In this document: positions 10,470 through 22,100 of the stretch, piece after piece
How positions within the stretch are numbered: the stretch's first letter is position 1
Layout of the letters: every line of letters begins with the position of its first letter
Origin: Mactra quadrangularis
Taxonomy: Eukaryota > Mollusca > Bivalvia > Venerida > Mactridae
Assembly: GCA_025267735.1 (NCBI GenBank)
Contig: CM046299.1
Location: 20,172,232-20,236,231, forward strand
DNA: 64,000 nt
Direction of reading: 5' to 3'
Translations under genes and position numbers: made by a program
Notes under the pieces: model-generated
What the model was told of the DNA's origin: nothing
The model's database searches: none
The model's input: only the letters and a program-made list of their open reading frames with translations

Positions 10470-11345
10470 ACTGGCCTTACTAAGTTCCATGGTACGAAAA
10501 CAAAAAAGTTCCGTAAAAATCAGTACCGAACGGATTGATTTTATCAGATACTTTTTCTATTCGAGCGCTCTTGAGTTTATCAAAACGAACTTTTTTGCTG
10601 GCGATCATATCCGAGTTTTTCGAATGTGGATAAAATAATTTCAGCGCGTACTGCGGACCGGCCACACTCCCACCGACTTTAAATATTTGCCTTCGGTCCT
10701 ATGCATATTGAAAATAGTACTCTACACACTTTATATATAATTATATATGGAATATAGTCTATTCTTTACTTATAAAATCAATTAATTATAGAAAATTACA
10801 GCGCTTTTTATACTTAACGAATCTTTTAAGTACCCCAATTTCCATATTGTAGGAAACTTGTATTTTTTAAATATATATCCGTCTGCTTGCATGGCTTGTA
10901 TGCTTCTTTATTGATGCAAACCCGGCTTTGACGAACATGCGTTAAAAGTGGAAATGGAAAGATTTCATATTGCTTTTAATTAACAGAAAACAATAGCTAT
11001 TAGAAATCTTATCTCTGCAGGTGGCGCCATGCCTTGCAAAAGACATATGACAATGTGTCGTTCTTGTGGCTATATTTGAGTCATTTCTTGAATTTACGGT
11101 GTGCATATCAACACATTAATTATTTTCACCAAAACAGACCACATGGGATATTTGCACGAGAAACACTTGTCCATTTCCGTTTTTCAATACATGCATGACA
11201 AAACCGGGTTTGCATCAATAAATGAGCATGACAACCATGCAAACAAACGACAGTATGGTCCTATATAAATTTCCATTTACGATCGGACATAAAAGTTAAA
11301 AAATATAAATTTCCAACAATATTGAAATCGGGGTACTAAGGAGTT
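10470..11345 (-). repeat. Foldback core (minus), inner segment and arm, copy C
   Basis: Core block in minus orientation (10470-10760), then an inner segment (10760-11050) and an arm (about 11040-11345). The same three parts in the same order recur at 14525-15425, and inverted at 31155-32110. A short inverted version of the arm occurs within the inner segment (CAAACCCGG with CATGCGTT words). Confidence 0.75.
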
Positions 11346-12332
11346 TCGTTCATTATTCTTTGTTTTCATTCATTTTTGTCAGTTTTCATTTTATTTTATT
11401 CACAAAATGCGTATTGTTATTTATCCTAGTGTTCTCTATCCCTTTAGGTAGGCTATTATTACAAAAAAAACTTCTGAAATAATCTAAATTTTATTGACAA
11501 TAGAACAAATACAAGACATTTGATATGGTTAAAGTGACTGTAAAAACTTCATAAAGAAACAAATGTGTGTTATAACAAAAATCTTTAACACAATTGATAT
11601 AAATGTCATTTTTTATTTCAAAATACAATGTACATCAACAAAACACAAAATATCATTGTCAATGTAATGTTATGTGCTATACCAGACATTTACATTCAGT
11701 GTACACGCATATACAGAGAAAAAGCATTCTATATATAGAAGGTATAGATAACACCTCTACACTAAGACGCACAACCATTCGCAGTATTCGGCGATTTGGT
11801 ACGCAACAGAATATTGTGCGGCGTATGACGACAAAATTGACGTATTTTTTTCTGATTCAATACAATTATTATTAAATTGTAAAATAAATGATCACTTATA
11901 ACTACAGGAATATCAATCCATAAATACAAGTACATTTAAAACCTCAAAAGGTACAGATGCATTGTCAAACCGTGTATTCTACTTTCGATTTCAAATATTT
12001 GTGTACAGAATGACAGGTGTAAACACGTTAGGATGAAGATTTAACAACAGGTTAAAGTTTAATTTAATTGAGCATAAATGGTTGGATTGTTAATTTTTAT
12101 TGAGTAGACACAAAAACATACTCTATTTGTTCAGTAAAATTGAATAAAGAAAGTATTAGAATGTAAACATTGTAACGTGCTTTCAAATAAATAAACAGTT
12201 TTACCCATGATGCTGAGCGTCTCCGTAAAAAGGTCAGTTAGACCAATTGTGTACAAATGGAGGAAAATACAGCAAAAGACGTGATAACTAACAATGTAAA
12301 ATGTACAAGTCAGTTTCACTAATCGTCAAAAT
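11346..12332. other. 3' flank of the degenerate MIEAP-like copy C
   Basis: Non-coding sequence homologous to the 3' flanks of gene A (15425-16160) and gene B (32430-33640), with shared words such as GTGCTATACCAGACATTTAC. The 90-codon ORF at 11603-11875 is not conserved in the other two copies. Confidence 0.6.
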
Positions 12333-12611
12333 TCAATTTCCTTTGATTGATATAATTCTGTAATCAGTTTGTTTTGGCAAATATTTGTAAGCTGGTCTAT
12401 ACATACTTCTCGCCGTTTTTAATCGATGAGCAACGTCCAAGTTTTTCTTCATTTCTTCCTTGTTCAACATCTTTAAAACCACGCCACAACCGTTGTGTAG
12501 GAACATAACAGGCCAAACAATGTAGTCAACTATAGGACCACTTTTCGTATATTCTCTGTAATGTTTCTTAACAAACTTTGCACCTTCATCAATCTTATCG
12601 AATCTTATCAA
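12333..12611 (-). pseudogene. Degenerate MIEAP-like last exon (copy C)
   Basis: Homologous to the second half of the last exon of genes A and B: it keeps EGAKF.KKHYREYTKSG and IVDYIVWPVMFLH. The first half of the exon, with its acceptor, is missing and replaced by tandem repeats to the right. After FLHNG the frame differs from A and B (a small deletion), so the reading runs on to a different C-terminus. Probably a dead exon left by duplication of the gene's 3' end. Confidence 0.75.
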
Positions 12612-13040
12612 ACATTATGTGGGTGATAATATGGAACAAATATTTGAAGTTTTAAGTACATACCTTACGAAATTAAGAAATTAAAGTAAAAAAATTATGT
12701 TTTAAAGAAAAAAAATTAATTCAAAGGGAGACAATTCTGGAAAAATGGAGATATGAACCTTTTAACATGAGATATGGTTGATAATAAGGAACATATATTT
12801 AAAGCTTGAAGTTGATACCTTAAGAAACACAGAAGTGAAAGTAAAAAAAATTGTTTAAAGAAAAAATTAATTCAAGGGGAGACAATTCTGGAAAAAAACT
12901 TTGAGTTAAGAACCTTGTCACATGAGATGTGGTTGATAAAAAGGAACATATATTTAAAGTTTGAAGTTGATACCTAAAGTAATAAAACAGATAAAGTAAA
13001 ATAAACCAATTCTACATTTGAGGGGATATAATTTTGACAA
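12612..13040. repeat. Tandem repeat of about 140 bp, three copies
   Basis: Three diverged copies of a unit containing TTTGAAGTTGATACCT and GGGGAGACAATTCTGG. One further half unit stands at 7070-7129, next to the hAT-like element. It occupies the place of the last intron in copy C. Confidence 0.65.
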
Positions 13041-13259
13041 TACCTAAAGAAATAAAAATGTTATAGCAAAAGTATTTTACTGCTCAAAACTTTAATCAGA
13101 AATATGGACGCGGACGCCAACGCTAGGGCGAGTAGGAGAGCTCTTCATTTACTTCGCAAAGTCGAGTTAAAAATTATGATTGAAAATGTGTGTATTAATT
13201 GAATCATTATATATCAAAAAATGAGTACAATATTAGGATAAAGGTATCTTTGTTAGGGT

Positions 13260-13449
13260 TTCTGTTACGCCATTCAAAACTTTAGAAGATGTTGTTTTAT
13301 ACGAGTAGGTATGTGCAACTTAAACATATTTTACCTCAGAAATTCATAACTGTCATACTACCAAGTCGAGCACATTACTCAATATCAACTTTCTGTAGAT
13401 GCAACACAAGACAATTAGGATATTAAGTATGCGCTATGGACAGTATAGA
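13260..13449. repeat. Duplicated fragment of the MIEAP-like last intron
   Basis: Matches 34130-34265 in the last intron of gene B: shared CCAAGTCGAGCACAT, TATCAACTTTCTG and GGACAGTATAGAC. It ends where the foldback core of unit A begins, marking the edge of the copy C duplication. Confidence 0.7.
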
Positions 13450-13760
13450 CTACGAAGTCACACTATATTCCATATATAATTATATGAAGTGTGTAGAATA
13501 CTATTTTCATAAATAGGCCTAGGATCAAAGGCAAATATTTAAAGTCGGTGGGAGTGTGGCCGGTCCGCAGTACGCACTGAAATTATTTTATCCACATTCG
13601 AAAAACCCGGATATGATCGCCAGCAAAAAAGTTCGTTTTGATAAACTCAAGAGCGCTCGAATAGAAAAAGTATCTGATAAAATCAATCCGTTCGGTACTG
13701 ATTTTTACGGAACTTGTTTGTTTTCGTACCATGAAACTTTCAAACTAAAGTAGGGCCCAT
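13450..13760 (+). repeat. Foldback core block, unit A left arm
   Basis: Plus-oriented core block, almost identical through its central 115 bp to the copies at 9035 and 14525. It pairs as an inverted repeat with 14525-14800. Confidence 0.8.
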
Positions 13761-14524
13761 TAGTTTAAGCACCGATTACATGGACATTTTCATGTCGTTT
13801 TTATATGTGAAATATATAAGTTATAATTATACTACCTACGTATCGACTTGTATATAGTATAGACACTTTGTATATTGCAAAACGAGTTATATACTGTATA
13901 TATAATTGAATACTGTTTAGAATTGTATATATTGTATTTAGAGTTGTATTGTGGAAATATAATTATGTTTTTTAATAAAAATATTCATTGCATATTTATC
14001 TGTAAATAGTAAAAAATGACGTGGAAGTGTGCCAATATTTTTTCAATGTGGGTAAAATATGCCAGTATTGGGCAAGTGTACGACGAAAGTGCCGACGAAA
14101 GTGTGACGATATCTACATAAGGCACACTTGCCCTGTTTCATAACCTTTTTATTGCATATGTTGACTCTTGCATGTAATGATGATTTTTCTAAAACAAAAA
14201 TAGCTACATTTTTTCTCGACGTAACGCGCTATTTGCACGTTGACGTTAAGTCACATGTATAGTTTTGTTTTTTCAATGCCGAAACGTTGGAATCTAATGA
14301 ACGCTTATTGTAAAACGTAAGTCTTGTTGATGATGATCTTATTTCACTTTAAAAAACACTCGTCGTAAAATTTGATAGCTCTTTGTTGCTAATTATCTAA
14401 CGAATGAAGTGCGAAAAGTCTGCCGTTATTGAACTGCAGGTGCATAATGACCTGAAGTTGCCTCAATATCGATTTTGGCACACTAGGAAGTGAGGCAAAT
14501 ATCGATATTTGGGCAAACTTGCTC
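13761..14524. repeat. Spacer between inverted core blocks of unit A
   Basis: TTGTATA-type words to about 13990, then about 500 bp of unrelated sequence not present in the copy C spacer. That part has related GGCAAGTGT and GGCACACTT words near both ends, and may be a separate insertion. No gene seen. Confidence 0.45.
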
Positions 14525-15425
14525 TGGGCCCTACTTTAGTTCGAAAGTTTCATGGTACGAAAACAAACAAGTTCCGTAAAAATCAGTACCGAACGGATTG
14601 ATTTTATCAGATACTTTTTCTATTCGAGCGCTCTTGAGTTTATCAAAACGAACTTTTTTGCTGGCGATCATATCCGAGTTTTTCGAATGTGGATAAAATA
14701 ATTTCAGTGCGTACTGCGGACCGGCCACACTCCCACCGACTTTATATATTTGCCTTCGGTCCTATACATATTGAAAATAGTACTCTACACACTTTATATA
14801 ATAATATATGGAATATAGTCTATTCTATACTTATAAATTCAATTAATTATAGAAAATTGCAGCGCTTTTTTATACTTAACGAAGCTTTTAAGTACCCCAA
14901 TTTCCATCTTGAAGGAAATTTTTATTTTCTAAATATCTATCCGTCTGCTTGCATGGCTTGAATGTTTCTTTATCGTTGCAAACCCAACTTCGACGAACAT
15001 GCGTTAAAAGTGGAAATGGAAAGATTTCATATTGCTTTTAGTTAACAGAAAACAATAGCTATTAGAAATCTTATCTCTGCAGGTGGCGCAATGCTTTGCA
15101 AAAGACATATGACAATTTGTCTTTCTTGTGGCTATATTCGAGTCATTTCTTGATTTTGATTTTACAGTGTGCATATCAACTCAATAATGATTTTCACCGA
15201 AACAGACCATATGGGATATTTGCACGAGAACCACGCGCCAATTTCCGTTTTTCAACACATGCACAACAAAACCGGGTTTGCATCAATAAATGAGCATGAC
15301 AACCATGCAAACAAACGACAGTATGGTCCTATATACATTTCCATTATCGATCGGACATAAATGTTACAAAATATAAATTTCCAACAATATTGAAATCGGG
15401 GTACTAAGGAGTTTCGTTAATTATA
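14525..15425 (-). repeat. Foldback core (minus), inner segment and arm, unit A
   Basis: Core (14525-14800), inner segment (14800-15080) and arm (15080-15425), parallel to 10470-11345. The ORFs at 14689-14961 and 15096-15360 fall inside this repeat and are not conserved as protein. Confidence 0.75.
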
Positions 15426-16161
15426 TTTTGTTTTCATTCATTTTTGTCAGTTTTCATTTTATTTCATTTACAAAATGCGTATTTTATTTATCCTAGCGTT
15501 CTCTATCTTTTTAGGTAGATAATTACTACAAAAAAATCAGATATATAATCTGAATTTAATTGACAATTGAATAAATACAAGGCATTTGATATGGTTAATG
15601 TGACCTGAAGAGAACTTCATATAGAAACAAATGCGTTTTATAACAAAAATCTTAAACAAAATGTTGATATAAATATCATTTTTCATTTAGAAATACATCT
15701 TTAAAAAAAACACAGAATAGCATAGTCAATATGTTGCAATATAATTAACAGAATCGAATTAAATATACATAAACGATCATATAGTAATGTTATTATCTCT
15801 TCCATGAAAATTTAATGTCAATTTTCGAGCGTCAAGAGAGAAGTTATTTAATCCTTTGGAAGGTGAAAAATGTCCAGAACAGTACGTTCACTGCCACTGT
15901 AAAAAACTAATAAAACGGGTTAATACACGATGTAAAATCCAATTATGAAAATCTACCCACGGCTCATGTAATGATATATGCTATACCGGACATTTACACC
16001 CAGTGTATATGTAAAGAGGATATTACAGCAAAAGAAGTGATAACTAATATTGTTAAAATGTACAAGTCAGTTTCATTGTTCTTCAAAATTCAATTTCATT
16101 TGATTAGTATAATTCTGTGATTAGTTTATTTTGACAAATATTTGTAACCTGTTTATACATA
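15426..16161. other. 3' flank of gene A
   Basis: Non-coding and homologous to the gene B 3' flank (shared TTCGAGCGTCAAGAGAGAAG, CCAGAACAGTACGTTCACTG). At about 15785-15800 it has the uninterrupted sequence ATAGTAATGTTATTATC, the empty site of the MITE found in the gene B flank. Confidence 0.65.
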
Positions 16162-19100
16162 CTACGCATCTTTTTGAATCGGCGAACAACGTCCAAGTGC
16201 TTCATCACTTCTTCCTTGTGCAACACCTTTAGAAACCACGCCTCCACCTTTGTGTAGGAACATAACAGGCCAAACAATGTAGTCAACTATAGGACCACTT
16301 TTCGTGTATTCTCTGTAATGTTTCTTATCAAACTTAGCACCTCCATCAATCATTTCTAACACCATCGGTGGGGCCTGTACAACCATCATCCAAGATATAA
16401 ACAGACACTTCCGAATAAATGACTTCATTTTTGGTATGCATTGATCATTCCAGTATGCTTCAAAGTATGCCTACAAAACAGACAAACTTTTAAGCTATTT
16501 CCAGGATACAATTCAAATTAGACGATGCAGATAATAATTTGACCTTGGTCTATAATAATTAAAGTCATTTCTGGTAGAATAGAGATAGTGTTTTATTTGA
16601 ATAAGTATATCAAATACAATATACAATGTAGTCTACAAAACAAGAAATTTGTTAACATTTATACAAAAGTATCTTTGGTTAAGGCACCAGCAACATTTGT
16701 ATATTATTATTTAGAACTTGTAGAACCATCTTTTTATCTGTAAATATATATAAACGTCATATAATTAAGTCCAGCAAAGTCTTAAGTATCAAACTCTATA
16801 AATACTAGACTTATGGGTGTTTATGTCGTGAAGACTATACATTTTTATATACTCCTCAAAAAAGTTAAGGACCATGATTTCAAACCCATGTTTTTAGTAA
16901 GTAAGTACATGTACATGCATTTGACCTATTTTAAATACTTTTGTGGTTGGGTGTATTTGGTAAATATTGAGCACAATCGTTAGACCGTAACTGCACGGGA
17001 AAATCGTGTATTTTGGTTTTTAAAGTAACACCCAGTACTTTGCTGTGTTACCAGCTATTCATTTGTACTGGAAGTTGTGTTCTGTGTTTTGTTCAGGATA
17101 TTTTGTGCATAAATTTTGGAAGTTTTTTACTTTTAAAGTGTGTATACGCCCAATATGCCTCAAAGGAGACATTTACCCATTGCTTATATGGGACAGATAA
17201 TTGGAATGTTGTTGGCAGGATTGACACAGCGTCACGTTGGACGTCACTTAAACGTTAGCCATACAGTGGTCGGTCGCGTGTGGCAGAGATACCTGGACAC
17301 CGGCTCTGTTGCTGAACGTCCAAGAAATGGGCGTCCAAGGAAAACAACGGATATTGATGACCGTTATATTGTCAGCATTGCTAAACGTCGTCGGTTTGAA
17401 TCAGCAAAATCGCTAAATGCTAACTTCCGGGACGCGTCAGGAGTTCGTATCTGTGAGCAAACTTTGAGGAACAGGCTTCATGCGGCCAATATTTGTGCTC
17501 GTAGGACAGCAGTCCGTCCACCACTGACCCCAGAGCACAAGAGGTCTAGGCTACAATTTTCATTGGAACACCAAAACATTCAGTTACCAAGGCTCCGTTC
17601 TGTTCTTTTTACTGACGAATCCAAATTTTGTCTTGATTTCAATGATGGCAGAAGACGTGTTTGGAGACAAAAAATGAGAGATTCCGGGACTGTTGTGTCA
17701 AGGAACACGATAGGTTTGGTGGCCCATCAGTGCTTGTTTGGGGTGGTGTCTCCTATGATGGCCGTACAGACTTGTACATAATTCAAAACGGAGCCATGAC
17801 GGGTGTACGTTACGTAAATGAAATTTTACACGACTATGTACGACCCTACGCTGGTGCTGTTGGACCGGGTTTCATCCTTATGGATGATAACGCCCGGCCT
17901 CATTGAGCTTTAGTTGTTAGAGATTACTTAGAACGCGAGGGTAAAGAGCGTATGGACTGGCCTGCTCGATCCCCAGACATTAATCCAATAGAGCATGTAT
18001 GGGACATTCTCCAGCGACGGATTAGTGATAGACCGGTGCAACCACAGACCAAGGAAGAGCTTACACGTGCGCTAATTGAAGAATGGGTACAAATTCCTCG
18101 TCCTGCAATCAGAAAGTTGATTCGCTGTTTCAACTCCCGGTGTAGAGCTGTTATCAACGCCCGTGGTTGTCAAACACGTTATTGAATTCATGTATTGTGT
18201 GACATTAACCTTTATTCGACGATATTTGTAAAAATCAATACCCCACCCACCGTTATGCAATTCATGATTTTTATTAGTGACATTGCCTGTTGATCTCAAA
18301 CTTGCTTACTTTTGTTAAACACTTTTACGTAAGTTTAACTTTGTTTAAAATTGATATTGAGCATTTCATATCAACATTTGATTTGCTGTTAGCAATAAAA
18401 TTAATGAAATTGTAGCTCTTTCATTTTGTGGTCCTTAACTTTTTTTGAGGAGTATATATATTTAAGCCCTACAAGAACGTGTATTAAATTGTATACTTAC
18501 ATAATATGTACCACAGTGCATTTAGATATAATGGTTTACATAATAAGAAACTTTTAATAAGAAATTTGAGTCTTACCTGTTGTACTAGCGGTACCATTGA
18601 TACAGCAATGTCTCTACATAAATCTACTAATTTAGCTTCTGTGACAGCCTTCAGTTTTGCCTGTAATATAGTAATGCGTCAGGGAATAGTCATATGAACG
18701 TGTAAACATATATCATTAGTTGATAAATATACAATTCAATTTTTTTCTGTTGACAAAGCTCTCCGAAACATTCTGTCAAAACCAACTAAACACACTAATC
18801 CCCTCTTCTAGAATATTATTTTGACTACAATGCAAAACAAGTTACCGCAAAATGTGTTGAATAATTATTTTCCTGTTGGTAATAATGAACAGAAACTGAT
18901 TTCATCTGTTATTACTGAACCATTTTCTATCAACATAGAATCTTATATAACCTTATGTTATGAATTCATGTAATTGAAATATAAACAAGGGTGAAACAAC
19001 ACCTGAGGTGCGTTCAACAATGCGAGCGCTCGTGGCGACATCGAGCGCCCGCGTTCTAAACGCAAGCGCTCGCGCGTGCGCTCGCGTGCGCTCGCGATAC

Positions 19101-22100
19101 AGCTCGAGAGGTGTTTCGCTTATAAATTGTTATATAAATTCCGGTAAATACCGTTTCGTTTTGGTACCGGTACTCAAATCGGTACATTGAAAAAAATATA
19201 GCAGATTTAAAATAACCAAATACGAAATATCCAATGCTTTAATCTCAAGCCTTCTGTGTATATTTACCGTATTTCAAAGGGATTTACATCTAAACTTCGG
19301 TTTAGTATATCATACCATTTAATACCCTTTCTGTACACAAACGGTCTGACTGACCGATATCTTCACCTTCTTCTATTTATAGAATGAGCGCTCGCAGTCG
19401 TTCAATAACATAACAATTCGCGAGGCGGGCGCTCGAGCGAGCGCCCGCCTTGTTGAACACACCTCTGATTAAATTCTAGTGTAATGTTGGAAATTACGAT
19501 TAATTGGATTATTGTACTCACAATTTCCTCTTGTTTTGCTTGTTTTGACATCACTGTTGTTTTCTCATACACTCTGGCTTCCCTTTGTTTCGTTTTTGGC
19601 ATCCATCTAAACTGTAACAAAATATCTTCAAAGTTTTTACCAGCATGTTCATGTTATGTTTTGTTTTGTGATGACAATAATTTTAAAAGGTAATTTTGAC
19701 CTTAATCGATTACTATAAGTATATTGAATGCTCATTGAAAACGAAAATTATATGCATTGGATATCATTTTTGAGAGGACAAAATAATATTGTTACGATTA
19801 CAGGCCAAATTACAAATACTTTAAAAAGGATTTTACAATTACACTTGCAGTTCAAATTATCAAGAGTGCATTAGATATGTTTATTCCTGTCCCGAATAAA
19901 AAACTTAAAAATATACGGGTATCTTAGATACGCTTTACTTTAAAAGTAAAGTACATGTAGTAGAGTGAAGGCTAAGCATTATGTGCCAGATTATCTGTGT
20001 AACCAAAACACAGCAACTTCAGCTACTCAACTTGGTACATGCCTTACAAATATCAAAGCTTAAAAATTTAATTCAGATTGTTCCTCTGATTTTAATTAAA
20101 AATATTTTATTGGCATAAACTATGTTAAACGCCAAGAAAATCTTTATGTTTCGAACGTTATAAATTTTCGCTTTTTATTTCCTGAACTTGCTCATTTAGA
20201 TGCTACAAACTGCATGCATAAAATGTCTTCAAACTTGCAGATAATGCTGAAGAAATAAAACATCTTAATGCTGTAACAGACCTTCATATTTGTGGACTCG
20301 GTGGTTGTTTCACATTCCTCAAACAATGAGTCGATGGCCCCAGAAGCACGATGTACCAACAAATCAGCTTTCTTTTCACAAAATGAAAACACGTTCTACA
20401 AAACACGAACATATTCAATTATGGCTAAACAATAGGAAACATGTTGAAGTCAAAATATGAGTCCAGATATCTGTAGTTTTTTAATGTAAAAACTGGATGA
20501 AATTTGAAGAGGACGAGGGGTGATTCAAATTAGGAATTATATAATCGCAAAAATGTTAGGTATGAAAACAAGGACTATATATAATACAATATATAAACTG
20601 GTATTTCCTTTGATAACAAAAAATCACTTTTAGGTTTAAACAAAATTGAAATACATTAAGGTATCAATTGATAGCATTACAGTTAATGAATTTATTATAC
20701 AGGTTAAGTGATGCTTTTGAGAAAATCATGTTTTTTTATACAAGACTAAGCATGTTTAGGTTTTTACTCGTTTAAACGTGTTCATAGTTACCATTAATGT
20801 CAACTTTAACGTCTCAACAGCTTCCATCTCGCTATGTCCGACTTTAGTCAGTGCCTCAAAAGCATCTGTCCATTCATTATCGTAAAGCTCTCCATACATT
20901 TCCCCAAGTTTAGTTGGTCTGTTCTGGTCACTTAAATCTGCTAAATTTGATTCGTTCTTACATACTTGGTCACAATTTATGGCACTGAACCTGTTTTAGA
21001 AACCACAGTAATTGCAAGACTGTTACTTAAAGTTAAAGTTAAAGGGCGGTTTAAAGTCTGCTTCCATCTACATGTTCAGCCGACTTTACAATCTTGTACA
21101 ATAACTCCTGGTCACTGAAATCACCCTCAGGCGGGCGATCCCTCACAGTACCCATTTACACCTGGGTCGAGTGGAACAATTGTAGGTTAATTTCTTGCTC
21201 AAGGAAATTAGCAGTGCCCCTAGTGGGGATCGAACCCGGGACCTCTCGATCCCTAAGCGCGTCCTACCACTGGACCACTGCTCCTACTTAAATCTAAAAC
21301 ATTATTCACAATTTTTGGGGTAAGATTTTACCGAATGATATTGGAATACATATTTCGAGAAAGACGAATCAATGAGTGAAAATGGTTTTTCTTGATTAAC
21401 AAATGGAAATGAATAATTTATCATTTTGTGTATTACATATAGCTATAGTTAGCCGCCCGGCTAGCTCACACAAGTCTACTGATCGAGGAGTCGTGGTTCG
21501 ATTCCCGGGCGGGGCATACTTTCGTGTAGCTTGGTCATGAAATTATTTCTACGGCCATCCTCCCTCCTACCAATGATTTTTGATTATGTAGGGCAGTTGT
21601 CAGTCACTGACGAAAGAATGCGCTTAGTAGTTGGTTAACAGCTAAATCCAGAGATTTAGCCTTTCCAGGAGGAGCGAGTAGGTTGACTGACCGCCGTTAC
21701 ATGACCTATAAAATGTGTTGCTACGGCGTTAAACCCAACAAAAACAAACAAACAAACAAACATATAGCTATAGTAATTATATACTGATTTTATATGTTTG
21801 ATAGTCGTTATTACAGTTATGATAACCAAATACATTGTAAATAATATATTATGTAACGTGAGTCCATTTTCTTGAAAACTCACTGAGGTTTTATATCTGC
21901 ATGTATAAACTAAATTACATCTTACAATAAAACAAAAGACGCTAATTAAATAAGCCGTATAAAGTATTGTGTGGATCAATTTAAGTCAAGGAATTCATAT
22001 TGTCTCTATACCGCTTTTTGATTTCAAGTATACAGTAACCACCAAAAGTTTGAAGACATTTTCACTTCAAAGGCCTTCAGTGAATAGCTTTTATCTAAAT

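Noticed and set aside
17140..17154. Transposase start at 17140
   Set aside because: The codon is GTG; the ATG at 17155 begins the conserved part.
21450..21525. tRNA genes at the SINE heads (also 23072, 25002, 28308, 35933, 48203, 21284)
   Set aside because: Each head runs into a shared body and tail, is damaged in the A box or anticodon arm, and recurs as a dispersed repeat.
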